Positions 44,960 to 53,264 of a DNA stretch of 64,000 bases are shown piece by piece. This stretch comes from Desulforhabdus sp. TSK (lineage in GTDB: Bacteria; Desulfobacterota; Syntrophobacteria; Syntrophobacterales; Syntrophobacteraceae), in the NCBI RefSeq assembly GCF_022836495.1, contig NZ_BQXM01000017.1, forward strand, positions 36,375 to 100,374, read 5' to 3'. Every line of letters begins with the position of its first letter. Position 1 is the first letter of the stretch. The notes under the pieces were generated by a model, which was not told the DNA's origin, did no database searches, and was given only the letters and a program-made list of their open reading frames with translations. Made by a program: the position numbers and the translations under genes.

Positions 44960-46138
44960 TTACCCCCCGGACGGCCCCGAAAGCAGTTCGTGGTAGATTT
45001 TTTCCACATGGTCTGCCCGCCTGGCGTCGGTGCAGAGATCGAGGACACGCGCTCTGCCCCTGGCGGCACAGCCCCGTGCCAATTCCCCGTCCTGGAGCAT
45101 CCGGTCGATGGCTTGGGCCAGGGCTGCGGCGTCGCCGGGAGGGACCAGCAGGCCGGTGCGTTGGTCTATGACCAGTTCTCGGTTTCCCGCCACATCGCTG
45201 GAAATGACGGGGCGGGCCATGGCGAGGGCTTCGCGCAGGGCTCCCGTCAGCCCCTCGCCGCGCAGGGAGGCGCAGACGACGATATCCAGAGCGGCCAGGG
45301 CGGAGGGAATATCTTCGATGAAGCCCGTGAAGATGACGCGATCGGCCACCCCCAGGGAAGATGCCGTAGACTGAAGGGGGCCGGGGTCGCCTTCGCCGAT
45401 GAGCATAAAATGCACGTCGGGACGTCTTTCCCTGAGATGCGCGGCCGCTTGGATGAGAATGGGATGCCCTTTTTTGGGAGTGCTCAGGGAACCGATGAGC
45501 CCTACAAGGGTCGTTTGTGAAGGCATCTGCCAGGCGCGGCGCACAGCGTCCCCGGAAATGCCGGGATGAAAGCGATCCGGGTCGAAGCTTCCATAGACGA
45601 CGTCCACCTTCTCCCCCATGATGCCATCGGCCAGGAGAGCGTCCCTGACGGCGTGTGAGACGGCACAGATGCGCTGCACATGGCGACGGTGGATGAAATG
45701 AGCGAGGCGGTTGCGGGACAGGGGATAGACGGTGCCGCGGTTTGCCGCCCAGGCAGGGCGGCGCATTCCCAGCGTTGCGAAATAGGCGAAAAAAAGAGCC
45801 CGGTTCTTGTGGGTGTGGAGGATATCCGGCGGGTCTTCAGACAGGAACCGCCGCAGCCGCACCATGCCGGCAGGGTTTTTCAGGCCGAGGCGGAGAACCT
45901 GGACACCGACGTTTTGCAGGTTTTCAAACCAGGCTCCGACCAGAGGCCGGTGAGCTGGCCCGTCGAAAATACAGGTCACCCTGTGGCCCCGTCGGGCGAG
46001 GGCGTGGGCGAGGGAGGCGCACTGCACCGCACCGCCGCGGTGGACGGAGGCGTGGGAATCGACCATAACGATTTTAAGCGGTCGCCCTTCGGTTTTCATT
46101 TCAACAGGCTGGCTGCCCCCTTCATTCAAGAGGCTCAT
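44960..46138 (-). CDS. Family 4-type glycosyltransferase
   Basis: 392-residue GT-B glycosyltransferase. The N-terminal domain begins KIVMVDSHASVHRGGAVQCA and the C-terminal donor domain shows GLIGSLSTPKKGH and the GT4 segment ASLRGEGLTGALREALAMAR, with an EGLTGALREA variant of the usual EGFGLxxxEA. It probably adds a sugar from a nucleotide donor to an envelope lipid or polysaccharide. Its start overlaps the PLD gene stop (ATGA), so the two are co-translated. Confidence 0.88.
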   Translation of the reverse strand: MSLLNEGGSQPVEMKTEGRPLKIVMVDSHASVHRGGAVQCASLAHALARRGHRVTCIFDGPAHRPLVGAWFENLQNVGVQVLRLGLKNPAGMVRLRRFLSEDPPDILHTHKNRALFFAYFATLGMRRPAWAANRGTVYPLSRNRLAHFIHRRHVQRICAVSHAVRDALLADGIMGEKVDVVYGSFDPDRFHPGISGDAVRRAWQMPSQTTLVGLIGSLSTPKKGHPILIQAAAHLRERRPDVHFMLIGEGDPGPLQSTASSLGVADRVIFTGFIEDIPSALAALDIVVCASLRGEGLTGALREALAMARPVISSDVAGNRELVIDQRTGLLVPPGDAAALAQAIDRMLQDGELARGCAARGRARVLDLCTDARRADHVEKIYHELLSGPSGG

Positions 46139-47205
46139 GACCTCATCGCCTCTGCCTCGTGCATCATCTGATCCCATCGATCTCGAAATGCCTCGTACAG
46201 AAAGGGCGAGGTCGAAATCGCCAGCAGTTCGTGGTTGGCGTGAAGAGAGCTTTTGGACAGATTCATGCTGCCGAAAACGACCTTCCGGCATCGGAGGGTA
46301 TCGATGAGAATGAATTTGTTGTGCATGGGCAGTCCTTCGGGATGGGAGTAGCGGCGAAAGACGAGATGTTCGCCGAGCCGATCCTCAATCCGCCGTGGGA
46401 CCCGTCGTTCCGTATCGTGGGCGAGAATTTCCAAGCTTATCCCGCGCTTTGCTAAGAGGCCCAAAGTTTTAGCTATCCTCATATCGTTCATGTGGGAAAC
46501 CGCCATGCGCAGAGTCGTTCCTGTCGGCAGCGTGAGTAACTCTTGCCGGAGGACATCGCGCAGCAGGCGCGGGAAAAGATAAAGGCAAGTGTCACCTGCC
46601 TGGAGGACCCTGTTGTTGCTGGGCAGCAGGCGTTCCCAGGGACCGTGGAGCTGGGTGTGCAGGAGGAGGGCATGATCTCGGAGGGGCTGGACGAGCCGGC
46701 TGTCGGTGATCTCCACGAGATAGTTGTGTCCGCGGTCCTGATCGCCGATTTCCGCGATGACATCGGGATCTTCAGGCTGGTTGCCGGAAGGGTTGAAGGT
46801 GCCGACCAGAGCATGCGGTTCGGGATGACTGAAATAATAGAGCTTGATGTGCAAGCGGGGTATCCTTGGGGCCAAGTTGTCCGGCCAGATGTGCCTCAGC
46901 GGCCTGACATGATCACCGAGGTTGCCCGCGCGCTGGAGCATTTCCATGACGGGGCGATTAACCTGCGGTGTGCGCGGGTGGGCTTCCAGGGTCAAACGGA
47001 CCGAGACACCGCGTTTCCTGGCCTGCACGAGGGCACCGGCCAGTGCCTCGTCGCGGAAATAATAAGTCGCCCAAAAAATCTCACCACCGGCCGGCACGGA
47101 AGAGACGTGAGAATGCAGCAGATCGCGCAGCGCGCGGGGTGGGAGGTCCGGTCCTCCAAAAAAGACGCGGCAGGGTGGAGTGATTTGTCCAAAAGGTGAT
47201 ATCAT
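46135..47205 (-). CDS. Phospholipase D superfamily protein
   Basis: 356 residues with two HKD-type motifs: LHIKLYYF followed by VGTFNPSG, and MHNKFILID followed by FGSMNLSKSS. Both HxK pairs are intact, so phosphatidyl-transfer or phosphodiesterase activity is plausible. No signal peptide is evident. ATG 47205 is used; TTG 47229 would add eight residues. Coupled to the downstream glycosyltransferase gene by a four-base overlap. Neighbouring lipid genes suggest a phospholipid or phosphosphingolipid substrate. Confidence 0.85.
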   Translation of the reverse strand: MISPFGQITPPCRVFFGGPDLPPRALRDLLHSHVSSVPAGGEIFWATYYFRDEALAGALVQARKRGVSVRLTLEAHPRTPQVNRPVMEMLQRAGNLGDHVRPLRHIWPDNLAPRIPRLHIKLYYFSHPEPHALVGTFNPSGNQPEDPDVIAEIGDQDRGHNYLVEITDSRLVQPLRDHALLLHTQLHGPWERLLPSNNRVLQAGDTCLYLFPRLLRDVLRQELLTLPTGTTLRMAVSHMNDMRIAKTLGLLAKRGISLEILAHDTERRVPRRIEDRLGEHLVFRRYSHPEGLPMHNKFILIDTLRCRKVVFGSMNLSKSSLHANHELLAISTSPFLYEAFRDRWDQMMHEAEAMRS

Positions 47206-47257
47206 GGAAATCCGCTGCACCAGGCGCAAAGGGACTCTTTTCCCTGGATGTATCTGA

Positions 47258-47353
47258 GAACGGTTAAAATCTTCACTTTTGTAGGAGCGGCTTCCAGCCG
47301 CGACTCTATGGAGAGCCGGCTGTTTCTATCGCGGCTGGAAGCCGTTCCTACAG
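47258..47353. repeat. REPIN-like palindrome, family B (full copy)
   Basis: GTAGGAGCGGCTTCCAGCCG at 47281 and the inverse ending at 47353 pair around an 18-25-base loop. The 5' flank (gaacggttaaaatcttcact) is shared with the copy at 43564. It fills much of the 47206-47509 spacer; a perfect TATAAT at 47389-47394 lies to its right but lacks a clear -35. Confidence 0.8.
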
Positions 47354-47509
47354 GATCATCAATGAGTCAGTGTCCCATCCGTTTGGAGTATAATTCGACC
47401 TTTTGGGGAGGGAAGGGTCGTGTCCGTTTCTCCCGCGGAAGCTGCTGTGTTATAAAAGTCTTCGATCTGGAATAGTATTCTTTCATCTGAAAAGTTCAAG
47501 GATAATTCC

Positions 47510-49237
47510 ATGCGTCTCATGCTGCATTTTGCCCGGGCCTACCCCCGCCACACCCTGGTCATGCTCCTGGCCCTCCTTCTGGCCGGAGTGGTGGAGGGGT
47601 TCAGCCTGACGGCACTCCTGCCGATCCTCAACCTCGCAGTCGGGGGTGGTGCGGCCGGGGCACCCGGATCAGGGATGGGGCAGGTCGTCACGAACGCCCT
47701 CCAGTCCCTGGGGATAACGCCGACGGTCCCATCGCTCCTCATGGTCGTTCTTGTCGGGGTGCTTCTGAAAAGCGCACTGGTACTGCTGGCCGATAAAAAA
47801 GTCGGGTACACCGTTGCCCACGTGGCCACCGACCTGCGACTCGAACTGCTGCGTGCTCTGCTTGGCACCCGATGGGAATACTACCTGAGTCAGTCCATGG
47901 GGAGCCTGGCGAATGCCGCGGCCACGGAGGTCATGCGGGCTTCCCAGGCCTACTTTCACGGGTCCCTGGCCATCACGTATCTGGTGCAGTCCGTCGTTTA
48001 TGCTACCGTGGCGCTGCTGGTCTCCTGGAAAGCGAGCATGGCGGCATTTGCCGCCGGCTGCCTGCTGCTGGCTGTCCTCAATCGTCTGGTGCGTCAAACC
48101 AAAAGGGCCGGCAGGCAGGAGACCGCCCTGCTGCAGTCCCTCCTTGCCCGTTTGACCGACAGTCTGCAATCGGTCAAGCCTCTCAAGGCCATGGGGCGTG
48201 AGCAGCTGGCCGAAGGATTGCTCGAGACCGATGCCGTCAAGCTCAACCACGCCCTGCGCAGGCAGGTGTACAGCAAAGCGGTGCTCAAGAGCATGCAGGA
48301 GCCGATCCTGATGCTGCTGGTCGTGGTCGGACTCTATGCGACCCTGGTGGTGTGGAATCACAGCCTTCCAACCGTCATGGTGCTGGTCTTCCTGCTGGCC
48401 CGCCTGCTGAAGGAATTGGGAAAGGTGCAGGGCAGGCAGCAGGAAATGGCGAGCTGCGAGAGTGCCTTCTGGTCCCTGCGGAAAAAAATCGACGAAGCAC
48501 GGGGGCAGAAGGAGGTGGACCTGGGGCGGGAAACCGTGAGCTTGAAGAAGAGCCTCCGCTTAGAAGACGTCAGCTTCAGTTACGCGGGGGCTCCGGTTTT
48601 GGAAGGGGTGTCCCTGGAGATCCCCGCCGGCAGCTTCACGGCGGTCGTCGGGCCCTCAGGCGCGGGAAAAACCACCCTGGTGGACTTGGTGTGCGGACTG
48701 CTGCGTCCCCAAGGGGGAGAAGTGCTCGTCGACGCCGTGCCCATGGGACGAATGGATGTGAAATTCTGGAGGCGGCAGATCGGCTATGTTCCGCAGGACG
48801 CGGTGCTGCTTCACGATTCCATTCTGGCCAATGTCACCCTGGGGGATTCGTCCATCGGGGAGGCCGAGGCCGAGGATGCGCTGCGTGCCGCCGGGGCCTG
48901 GGAGTTCGTTGCGGCCATGCCGGACGGCATGCGCACCATCGTGGGGGAGCGCGGTTCCAGGCTTTCGGGTGGACAGCGCCAGCGCATCGCCATCGCCAGG
49001 GCTCTTGCCCATCGCCCGGCGCTCCTGATTCTCGACGAGGCCACCAGTGCCCTCGACCCCGAGAGCGAAAGGGCCATCTGCAGCACGCTCATGGGCCTGC
49101 GCGGCCGGGTCACCCTGCTTGCCATCTCTCATCAGCCAGCCTTGGTGGAGGTTGTGGACCGGGTCTACCGCATCCAGGACAAAACGGTGTCGGTGGATCG
49201 GTCTGTTTCCGCTCGGGCTTCAGCCGGAGGCATGTAG
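47510..49237 (+). CDS. MsbA-type ABC transporter (fused permease-ATPase)
   Basis: 575-residue half-transporter: six membrane segments in residues 1-310 and an ATPase domain with Walker A GPSGAGKTTL (about 381), Q-loop GYVPQDAVLL, signature LSGGQRQRIAIARAL (about 485) and Walker B LLILDEATSAL. All catalytic motifs are intact. Relatives flip lipid A, glycolipids or peptides. Its location in the sphingolipid region, followed by a secreted TPR protein, makes lipid export the leading guess. ATG 47510 has a modest AAGG-type site. Confidence 0.9.
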   Translation: MRLMLHFARAYPRHTLVMLLALLLAGVVEGFSLTALLPILNLAVGGGAAGAPGSGMGQVVTNALQSLGITPTVPSLLMVVLVGVLLKSALVLLADKKVGYTVAHVATDLRLELLRALLGTRWEYYLSQSMGSLANAAATEVMRASQAYFHGSLAITYLVQSVVYATVALLVSWKASMAAFAAGCLLLAVLNRLVRQTKRAGRQETALLQSLLARLTDSLQSVKPLKAMGREQLAEGLLETDAVKLNHALRRQVYSKAVLKSMQEPILMLLVVVGLYATLVVWNHSLPTVMVLVFLLARLLKELGKVQGRQQEMASCESAFWSLRKKIDEARGQKEVDLGRETVSLKKSLRLEDVSFSYAGAPVLEGVSLEIPAGSFTAVVGPSGAGKTTLVDLVCGLLRPQGGEVLVDAVPMGRMDVKFWRRQIGYVPQDAVLLHDSILANVTLGDSSIGEAEAEDALRAAGAWEFVAAMPDGMRTIVGERGSRLSGGQRQRIAIARALAHRPALLILDEATSALDPESERAICSTLMGLRGRVTLLAISHQPALVEVVDRVYRIQDKTVSVDRSVSARASAGGM

Positions 49238-49248
49238 AAAGGTAGAAA

Positions 49249-49995
49249 TTGAAGCAGACTCTTTTTTGCATGATTTATTTAGCTTGTTCCCTGGTCATCA
49301 TCGGCGGCACTGATCCGTCATCGGCTGCTTTTCTCGCCGCCCTTGAGGGAGGGAAGGGAGAAGCGGATCTCCGGCAGCAGAGTCGGATGGAATGCGAGTC
49401 CTCCAGGGTAGAGGGGGAGCTCTGGCGCAAAGCATATGATCAATATGAGCTCGGTCTTGCTAGTGCAGACAGGAAGGAGCGATCGGCCCATTTCTGTCGA
49501 GCGGCGGAACTGGCCCGGCAGACTATCCAGGCCGATCCCCAAAGCGATGAAGGGTACAAATGGCTGGCCGTTGCCCAAGGGGCGCAGGCGGAAGATGCCG
49601 ATGTGGAGACACAGATCCGCCTTTCACTACAGATCAAGGAAAATATCGAAAAAGCCCTCTCTCTCGATCCCGACGACGACATTTCCATGTTGGTGCTCAG
49701 CCGGTGGCATTATAAGGTCGCCTCCCTGGATGGCTGGACCAGGGCGCTGGTGACACTTGTCTATGGCAGCCTGCCGGAAGCCTCGCTGAAGAAGGCTGAA
49801 GAGCTTCTGCTGGAGGCCATCGCAAAAAAAGACCGCATAGTCCATCGGTACAGCCTGGCCAAGGTCTACTATCGCATGGGAAAGCGTGAAGCGGCGCTCC
49901 AGCAGTTGCGGCTCGCGCTGGCCCTGCCGGTCACCTTCGCCTCGGAAGCAGAGGATCTGGAGAGGGCACGCAAAAAATTGGACAGTTGGAAGTGA
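49249..49995 (+). CDS. Secreted TPR (RMDN-like) protein
   Basis: 248 residues with an N-terminal signal peptide (MIYLACSLVIIGGT core) and a tetratricopeptide domain. HFCRAAELARQTIQADPQSD, GYKWLAVAQGAQA and LYKVASLDGWTR-like segments resemble the helical repeats of RMDN-type proteins. It starts at TTG 49249 (or ATG 49270) only 11 bases after the ABC transporter gene, so the two probably form an operon. Likely a periplasmic binding or scaffold partner; exact role unknown. Three bases separate its stop from that of the convergent Tam41-like gene. Confidence 0.72.
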   Translation: MKQTLFCMIYLACSLVIIGGTDPSSAAFLAALEGGKGEADLRQQSRMECESSRVEGELWRKAYDQYELGLASADRKERSAHFCRAAELARQTIQADPQSDEGYKWLAVAQGAQAEDADVETQIRLSLQIKENIEKALSLDPDDDISMLVLSRWHYKVASLDGWTRALVTLVYGSLPEASLKKAEELLLEAIAKKDRIVHRYSLAKVYYRMGKREAALQQLRLALALPVTFASEAEDLERARKKLDSWK

Positions 49996-49998
49996 GGT

Positions 49999-50946
49999 TT
50001 AACGGAACGCCCCTCTGCGAAACAGCCTCCAGAGTGTCACGCAGGCGGCCAGTCGGGGAAAGCGGCGCAGAGTGGGACCCACCGCGATCCGTTCGCCGGA
50101 ATGCCGTTCGATCTTCCACAGGATGTAATCCAACCCGTTTTCAAAGGTGAGCGAGCCTTTGAGCAGCCTCAGGACGGAAAGCCCTTTTCCCTGCGCCATG
50201 CGGAGGCGCCAGGCGAGGCCGTTGCGCCGTCTTTCCCGGGGAGAAATGCCCGATCGGAAGCGGACGGGGCCCTCACCGGGCAGGATCTCCACGGGAAGGC
50301 CGAGGGCTTTCAGAGCCTCCCGCGTGACGGCTTCATAGTATTCCGGGGCGGCGTCGAAGAGGCGGGCGACGGCTGCAGGTTTTTCCGAGCGCAGTTCACA
50401 GCGGTAGGTGAGACTCAGCCCTGTCGCCCAAAGGTCGCGGATGGTGAAGGTTTCCGGGGCCTGAGGCAGGACTTTTTCGATGAAGGTACAGACGGCGCGG
50501 GCGAGAGCTTCCTGCACCTGCAGAGCGTCTCGGGCACTCCGGACGTAGATGAGGCCGGACGGCTGGGCAAAGCGCCCCCAGATATAGGAATGAAACCAGC
50601 GGCCCGCTCCTTTCGCAAAATCCCGGAGGGTGAGGACAGCGTATTTGGCACGCAGCGTCTTCCCGTCCCATGGGACTTGGAAGTAGAAAACGTTGGGCGG
50701 CAGCAGGCGATTCAGGAGGGCCTGGAGGGGCGAGCGCAAGGCTTTGCCGTAATCGTCCACGAGGAGGTACAAGTCGGCGATGCCCTCATCGGCTCGAAGC
50801 GTGCGCAGGCAGGAGCCATAGAACAGCACGGCGGCGATGCCGTCATGACGCCGCCGAACCGCCTCGAGCAGAGGGGCGATCTCCGGCGGAGGGGTGCGGG
50901 TGCTCCATTCTCGCACCCGGTTTTTTAAGGAATCGTCCTTCTTCAC
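49999..50946 (-). CDS. Tam41-like nucleotidyltransferase
   Basis: 315 residues from GTG 50946, with GGGAGGGC upstream. The nucleotidyltransferase signature FYGSCLRTLR (42-51) followed by DLYLLVDDYG (58-67), KYAVLTLRDF (101-110) and GRFAQPSGLIYV (124-135) align with the pattern of mitochondrial CDP-diacylglycerol synthase Tam41. One acidic residue of the usual catalytic pair is present as D58, and D64/D65 follow. Lying after the lipid kinase and CDP-alcohol transferase genes, it could activate a phosphorylated lipid as CDP-lipid. The assignment is from motif pattern only and needs profile confirmation. Confidence 0.68.
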   Translation of the reverse strand: MKKDDSLKNRVREWSTRTPPPEIAPLLEAVRRRHDGIAAVLFYGSCLRTLRADEGIADLYLLVDDYGKALRSPLQALLNRLLPPNVFYFQVPWDGKTLRAKYAVLTLRDFAKGAGRWFHSYIWGRFAQPSGLIYVRSARDALQVQEALARAVCTFIEKVLPQAPETFTIRDLWATGLSLTYRCELRSEKPAAVARLFDAAPEYYEAVTREALKALGLPVEILPGEGPVRFRSGISPRERRRNGLAWRLRMAQGKGLSVLRLLKGSLTFENGLDYILWKIERHSGERIAVGPTLRRFPRLAACVTLWRLFRRGAFR

Positions 50947-50968
50947 GGGGGATTTGCCCTCCCGGAGG

Positions 50969-51979
50969 TCAAATGTGGAGAAACCGGGCCGGGCCGGCTG
51001 ACTCAACCGTCAGGGGCGCTCCTGCCTCGAAGATCTCGCCGTCGAGAGTGAACCGGCCCCTGAAATCGAGGCGGACGCGCTGGACGTTGTGGCTGAAAAA
51101 ACCGTTCTCGGGCGAGGCGGTGGCAGTGTGCCGGCCGCGCAGTAGAAAGGGCAGGTTGCGCAGCAAATGCGCTGACTTGGATTTTACCGCCGTGAAGTGC
51201 AGCGGTGCATGTTCGTTCCCCCAGAAAGGGCGCAGGCCGAGAAAGAGGCGCTCCAGGGTGGTGACCAGGGCGAAGAGATATCTTTGCCGGCTCGCCTGCC
51301 TTCCTTCGAGACCTATCAGCATTTCGGTTGGGGGCAGGAGCTTCTCGTTTCCCGCCAGGAAGGCCGACACCAGTCTGGCCATGACCAGCCCGGGCATGAG
51401 CTCGCCGCGTATGCCCCTCGGATTCATGCTGCCGTGGCAGAGATCGATGCCCTGGAGGATGGCGCCGGAGCCGAAGAACATTCCGCAGACAGGTTTCGAC
51501 CGGCCTTCTTGACTGACCCTCATAATGGGACGTTCGAGAATGGCGCGATTGCTCCGGCCTGCGTCCATGTTCCATGCGTGGATCTTGGCCAGGGCGTCGG
51601 GCGGCTTTCCCCGCACCCCGACGTCGCGGGCCAGCATACTGGTGGTTCCTGCCCGCAGGAGTGCCAGGACGGGGGGGATGGGAAAAAGCGATCGCCCGAA
51701 AAGGGCTGTCAGGACAGCCTGAACGGTGCCGTCACCGCCGTTGACGACCAGGAGCTCGACTCCCCGCTCGGAAAAATCGGCCAGAAGTCCGCTCACATCC
51801 GCCGGCGTGACGGCCATGCCGTGGTGCATCCCGGGATTTTGGGCCAGGAATGCTCTGACCCCTTGGATCCCTTTCTTGTTCCCCCCGCTGAGAGGATTGG
51901 TGATCATCCCGAGGGTCATGGGGCGGCGCGGGGCGTGGTTTCCGCGGGCTGGTCGAAGGATGTCTTCTCGGATGGGCAT
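50969..51979 (-). CDS. cpgB: Diacylglycerol/ceramide kinase family protein (CpgB-like)
   Basis: 336-residue lipid kinase of the DAGK catalytic family. MITNPLSGGNKKGIQG (25-40) is the nucleotide loop and VVNGGDGTVQAVL (78-90) the GGDGT catalytic motif; FTLDGEIFEAGAPL near the C-terminus is the usual closing domain. The family includes diacylglycerol, sphingosine and the bacterial ceramide kinase CpgB. Context with spt and the bCerS-like gene favours ceramide. ATG 51979 has GAGG upstream; the gene begins eight bases after the CDP-alcohol transferase stop. Confidence 0.82.
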   Translation of the reverse strand: MPIREDILRPARGNHAPRRPMTLGMITNPLSGGNKKGIQGVRAFLAQNPGMHHGMAVTPADVSGLLADFSERGVELLVVNGGDGTVQAVLTALFGRSLFPIPPVLALLRAGTTSMLARDVGVRGKPPDALAKIHAWNMDAGRSNRAILERPIMRVSQEGRSKPVCGMFFGSGAILQGIDLCHGSMNPRGIRGELMPGLVMARLVSAFLAGNEKLLPPTEMLIGLEGRQASRQRYLFALVTTLERLFLGLRPFWGNEHAPLHFTAVKSKSAHLLRNLPFLLRGRHTATASPENGFFSHNVQRVRLDFRGRFTLDGEIFEAGAPLTVESAGPARFLHI

Positions 51980-51987
51980 GTGCTGCC

Positions 51988-53187
51988 TCACGACCGACGG
52001 TTGGTGAAGCATCGCTGGGCCAGTGTGGGTGTTTTCGCTTCGGGATCGATGTCCAGAAACCAGGAGCGCAGGGAACCGGTCCTCCGGTGCTCTCGAAAGC
52101 CCATGATCAGCCGTCCCGTCAGGAAGATGCTGGAAGCGGCCGTCCACAGGGCTACGGCGAGGAGCCCCAGATCGGGCCGCCCGGCGAGCAGTCCGGTGGT
52201 GAGCAGGATGAGGTTGGGGTTCCTCCTTCCCGTGATGAGGCGGAAATAGGAGTCGAGGGGGCGCCAGCAAAAAATGCCCGACGGCTCGAGAAATCCCTTG
52301 AAGATTCCCTCGGCCAGGCGCCCAGCGATGTACCCGACGAAAATCAGCCAAAGTACGGCGTTCAATGAGAGGGGAATCCCCGGGTGCCAGCTGTCCAGTC
52401 CCCATCCCCAGAGGAGGTACCAGAAAGGGGGAGAAATCAGGTCGATGGCATGATCGAAGAAATGCCCGAAGGTGCTCCAATTGACCGTGACCCGCGCCAG
52501 CTTGCCGTCGACGGTATCGAGGAAGGTCATGAGCCACGCCGCCGCCAGTCCCAGGGCAAAAAAACCATTGTAGAAAAGCAACGCTGCGACCAGCACCAGG
52601 ACCAGGCTCAGAGACGTGACCTGGTTGGGGGTGATCCCCTTGCGGACACAGAAATGAGTTGCCAGCTGAGCCGGCCACGGCCAGATCCATTTGGTCACCA
52701 GGTCGGTAACCCCTTTGTATGAACCTGAAAACAAGCGTTTTTCCAGCTTTTCCTTGTTTTCTTCGGTGATGGGTAGAAGATAGGGCGGATCGATCTTGCG
52801 CAGCTCTTTGTGATACGTCGCGCCAAGGCTCTGGGGGGTTGCAAAAGAGAGGGAGGGGGGAAGCGCAGCGCTCGTGCTTCCGGTCAGAAAATCGCGGATG
52901 ACGGCTGCGTCCAGGGCGGCGACGTGGGCGGCGACGGACGTGTTCCCATCCGCCGCGGTGGTTTGAAGCACCGTGCCGGGTTTTTGAGCGAGATTCCGAA
53001 GGAGACGCTCGTCGTACAGGTAATCCCCGCGCAGGAAAAGAATGGAGTCTCCCGGGCCGGCCGCACCGGGGTCGTCGATCCAGCTGACGACGTTCATTTT
53101 TTTCAGCGTGCGCTGGAGACGCCGGCGATTGGAGAGCCCCCACAGTTGAACAGGCGACTCATGGATGATATGGGCATGTACGGTCAT
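51988..53187 (-). CDS. CDP-alcohol phosphatidyltransferase with N-terminal nucleotidyltransferase-like domain
   Basis: 399 residues. The C-terminal half has the full CDP-alcohol phosphotransferase signature DX2DGX2ARX8GX3DX3D: D224, D227-G228, A231-R232, G241, D245 and D249, with several membrane segments. The N-terminal 125 residues (ILFLRGDYLYDERLLRNLAQ) resemble a degenerate nucleotidyltransferase, as in fused CTP:inositol-phosphate cytidylyltransferase/transferase enzymes. It transfers a phospho-alcohol from a CDP-activated donor. Downstream lie the lipid kinase and Tam41-like genes, so a phosphosphingolipid head-group step is suggested. Confidence 0.85.
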   Translation of the reverse strand: MTVHAHIIHESPVQLWGLSNRRRLQRTLKKMNVVSWIDDPGAAGPGDSILFLRGDYLYDERLLRNLAQKPGTVLQTTAADGNTSVAAHVAALDAAVIRDFLTGSTSAALPPSLSFATPQSLGATYHKELRKIDPPYLLPITEENKEKLEKRLFSGSYKGVTDLVTKWIWPWPAQLATHFCVRKGITPNQVTSLSLVLVLVAALLFYNGFFALGLAAAWLMTFLDTVDGKLARVTVNWSTFGHFFDHAIDLISPPFWYLLWGWGLDSWHPGIPLSLNAVLWLIFVGYIAGRLAEGIFKGFLEPSGIFCWRPLDSYFRLITGRRNPNLILLTTGLLAGRPDLGLLAVALWTAASSIFLTGRLIMGFREHRRTGSLRSWFLDIDPEAKTPTLAQRCFTNRRS

Positions 53188-53264
53188 GGATGAGCTTTCG
53201 CAAGTTCTCGGGATCTATGGCTATGGATCTATCCTGTTGCAAAAATAGCACAGTACTTTATTCC

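Noticed and set aside
3025..47353. A CRISPR array suggested by the repeated GTAGGAGCGGC sequences
   Set aside because: The repeats are scattered singly over 44 kb, not regularly spaced, and no cas genes occur.
50969..53143. A 724-codon open frame on the minus strand
   Set aside because: Only the last 337 codons encode a protein (the lipid kinase from 51979). The first half is the wrong frame of the CDP-alcohol transferase gene, which itself has all motifs intact.
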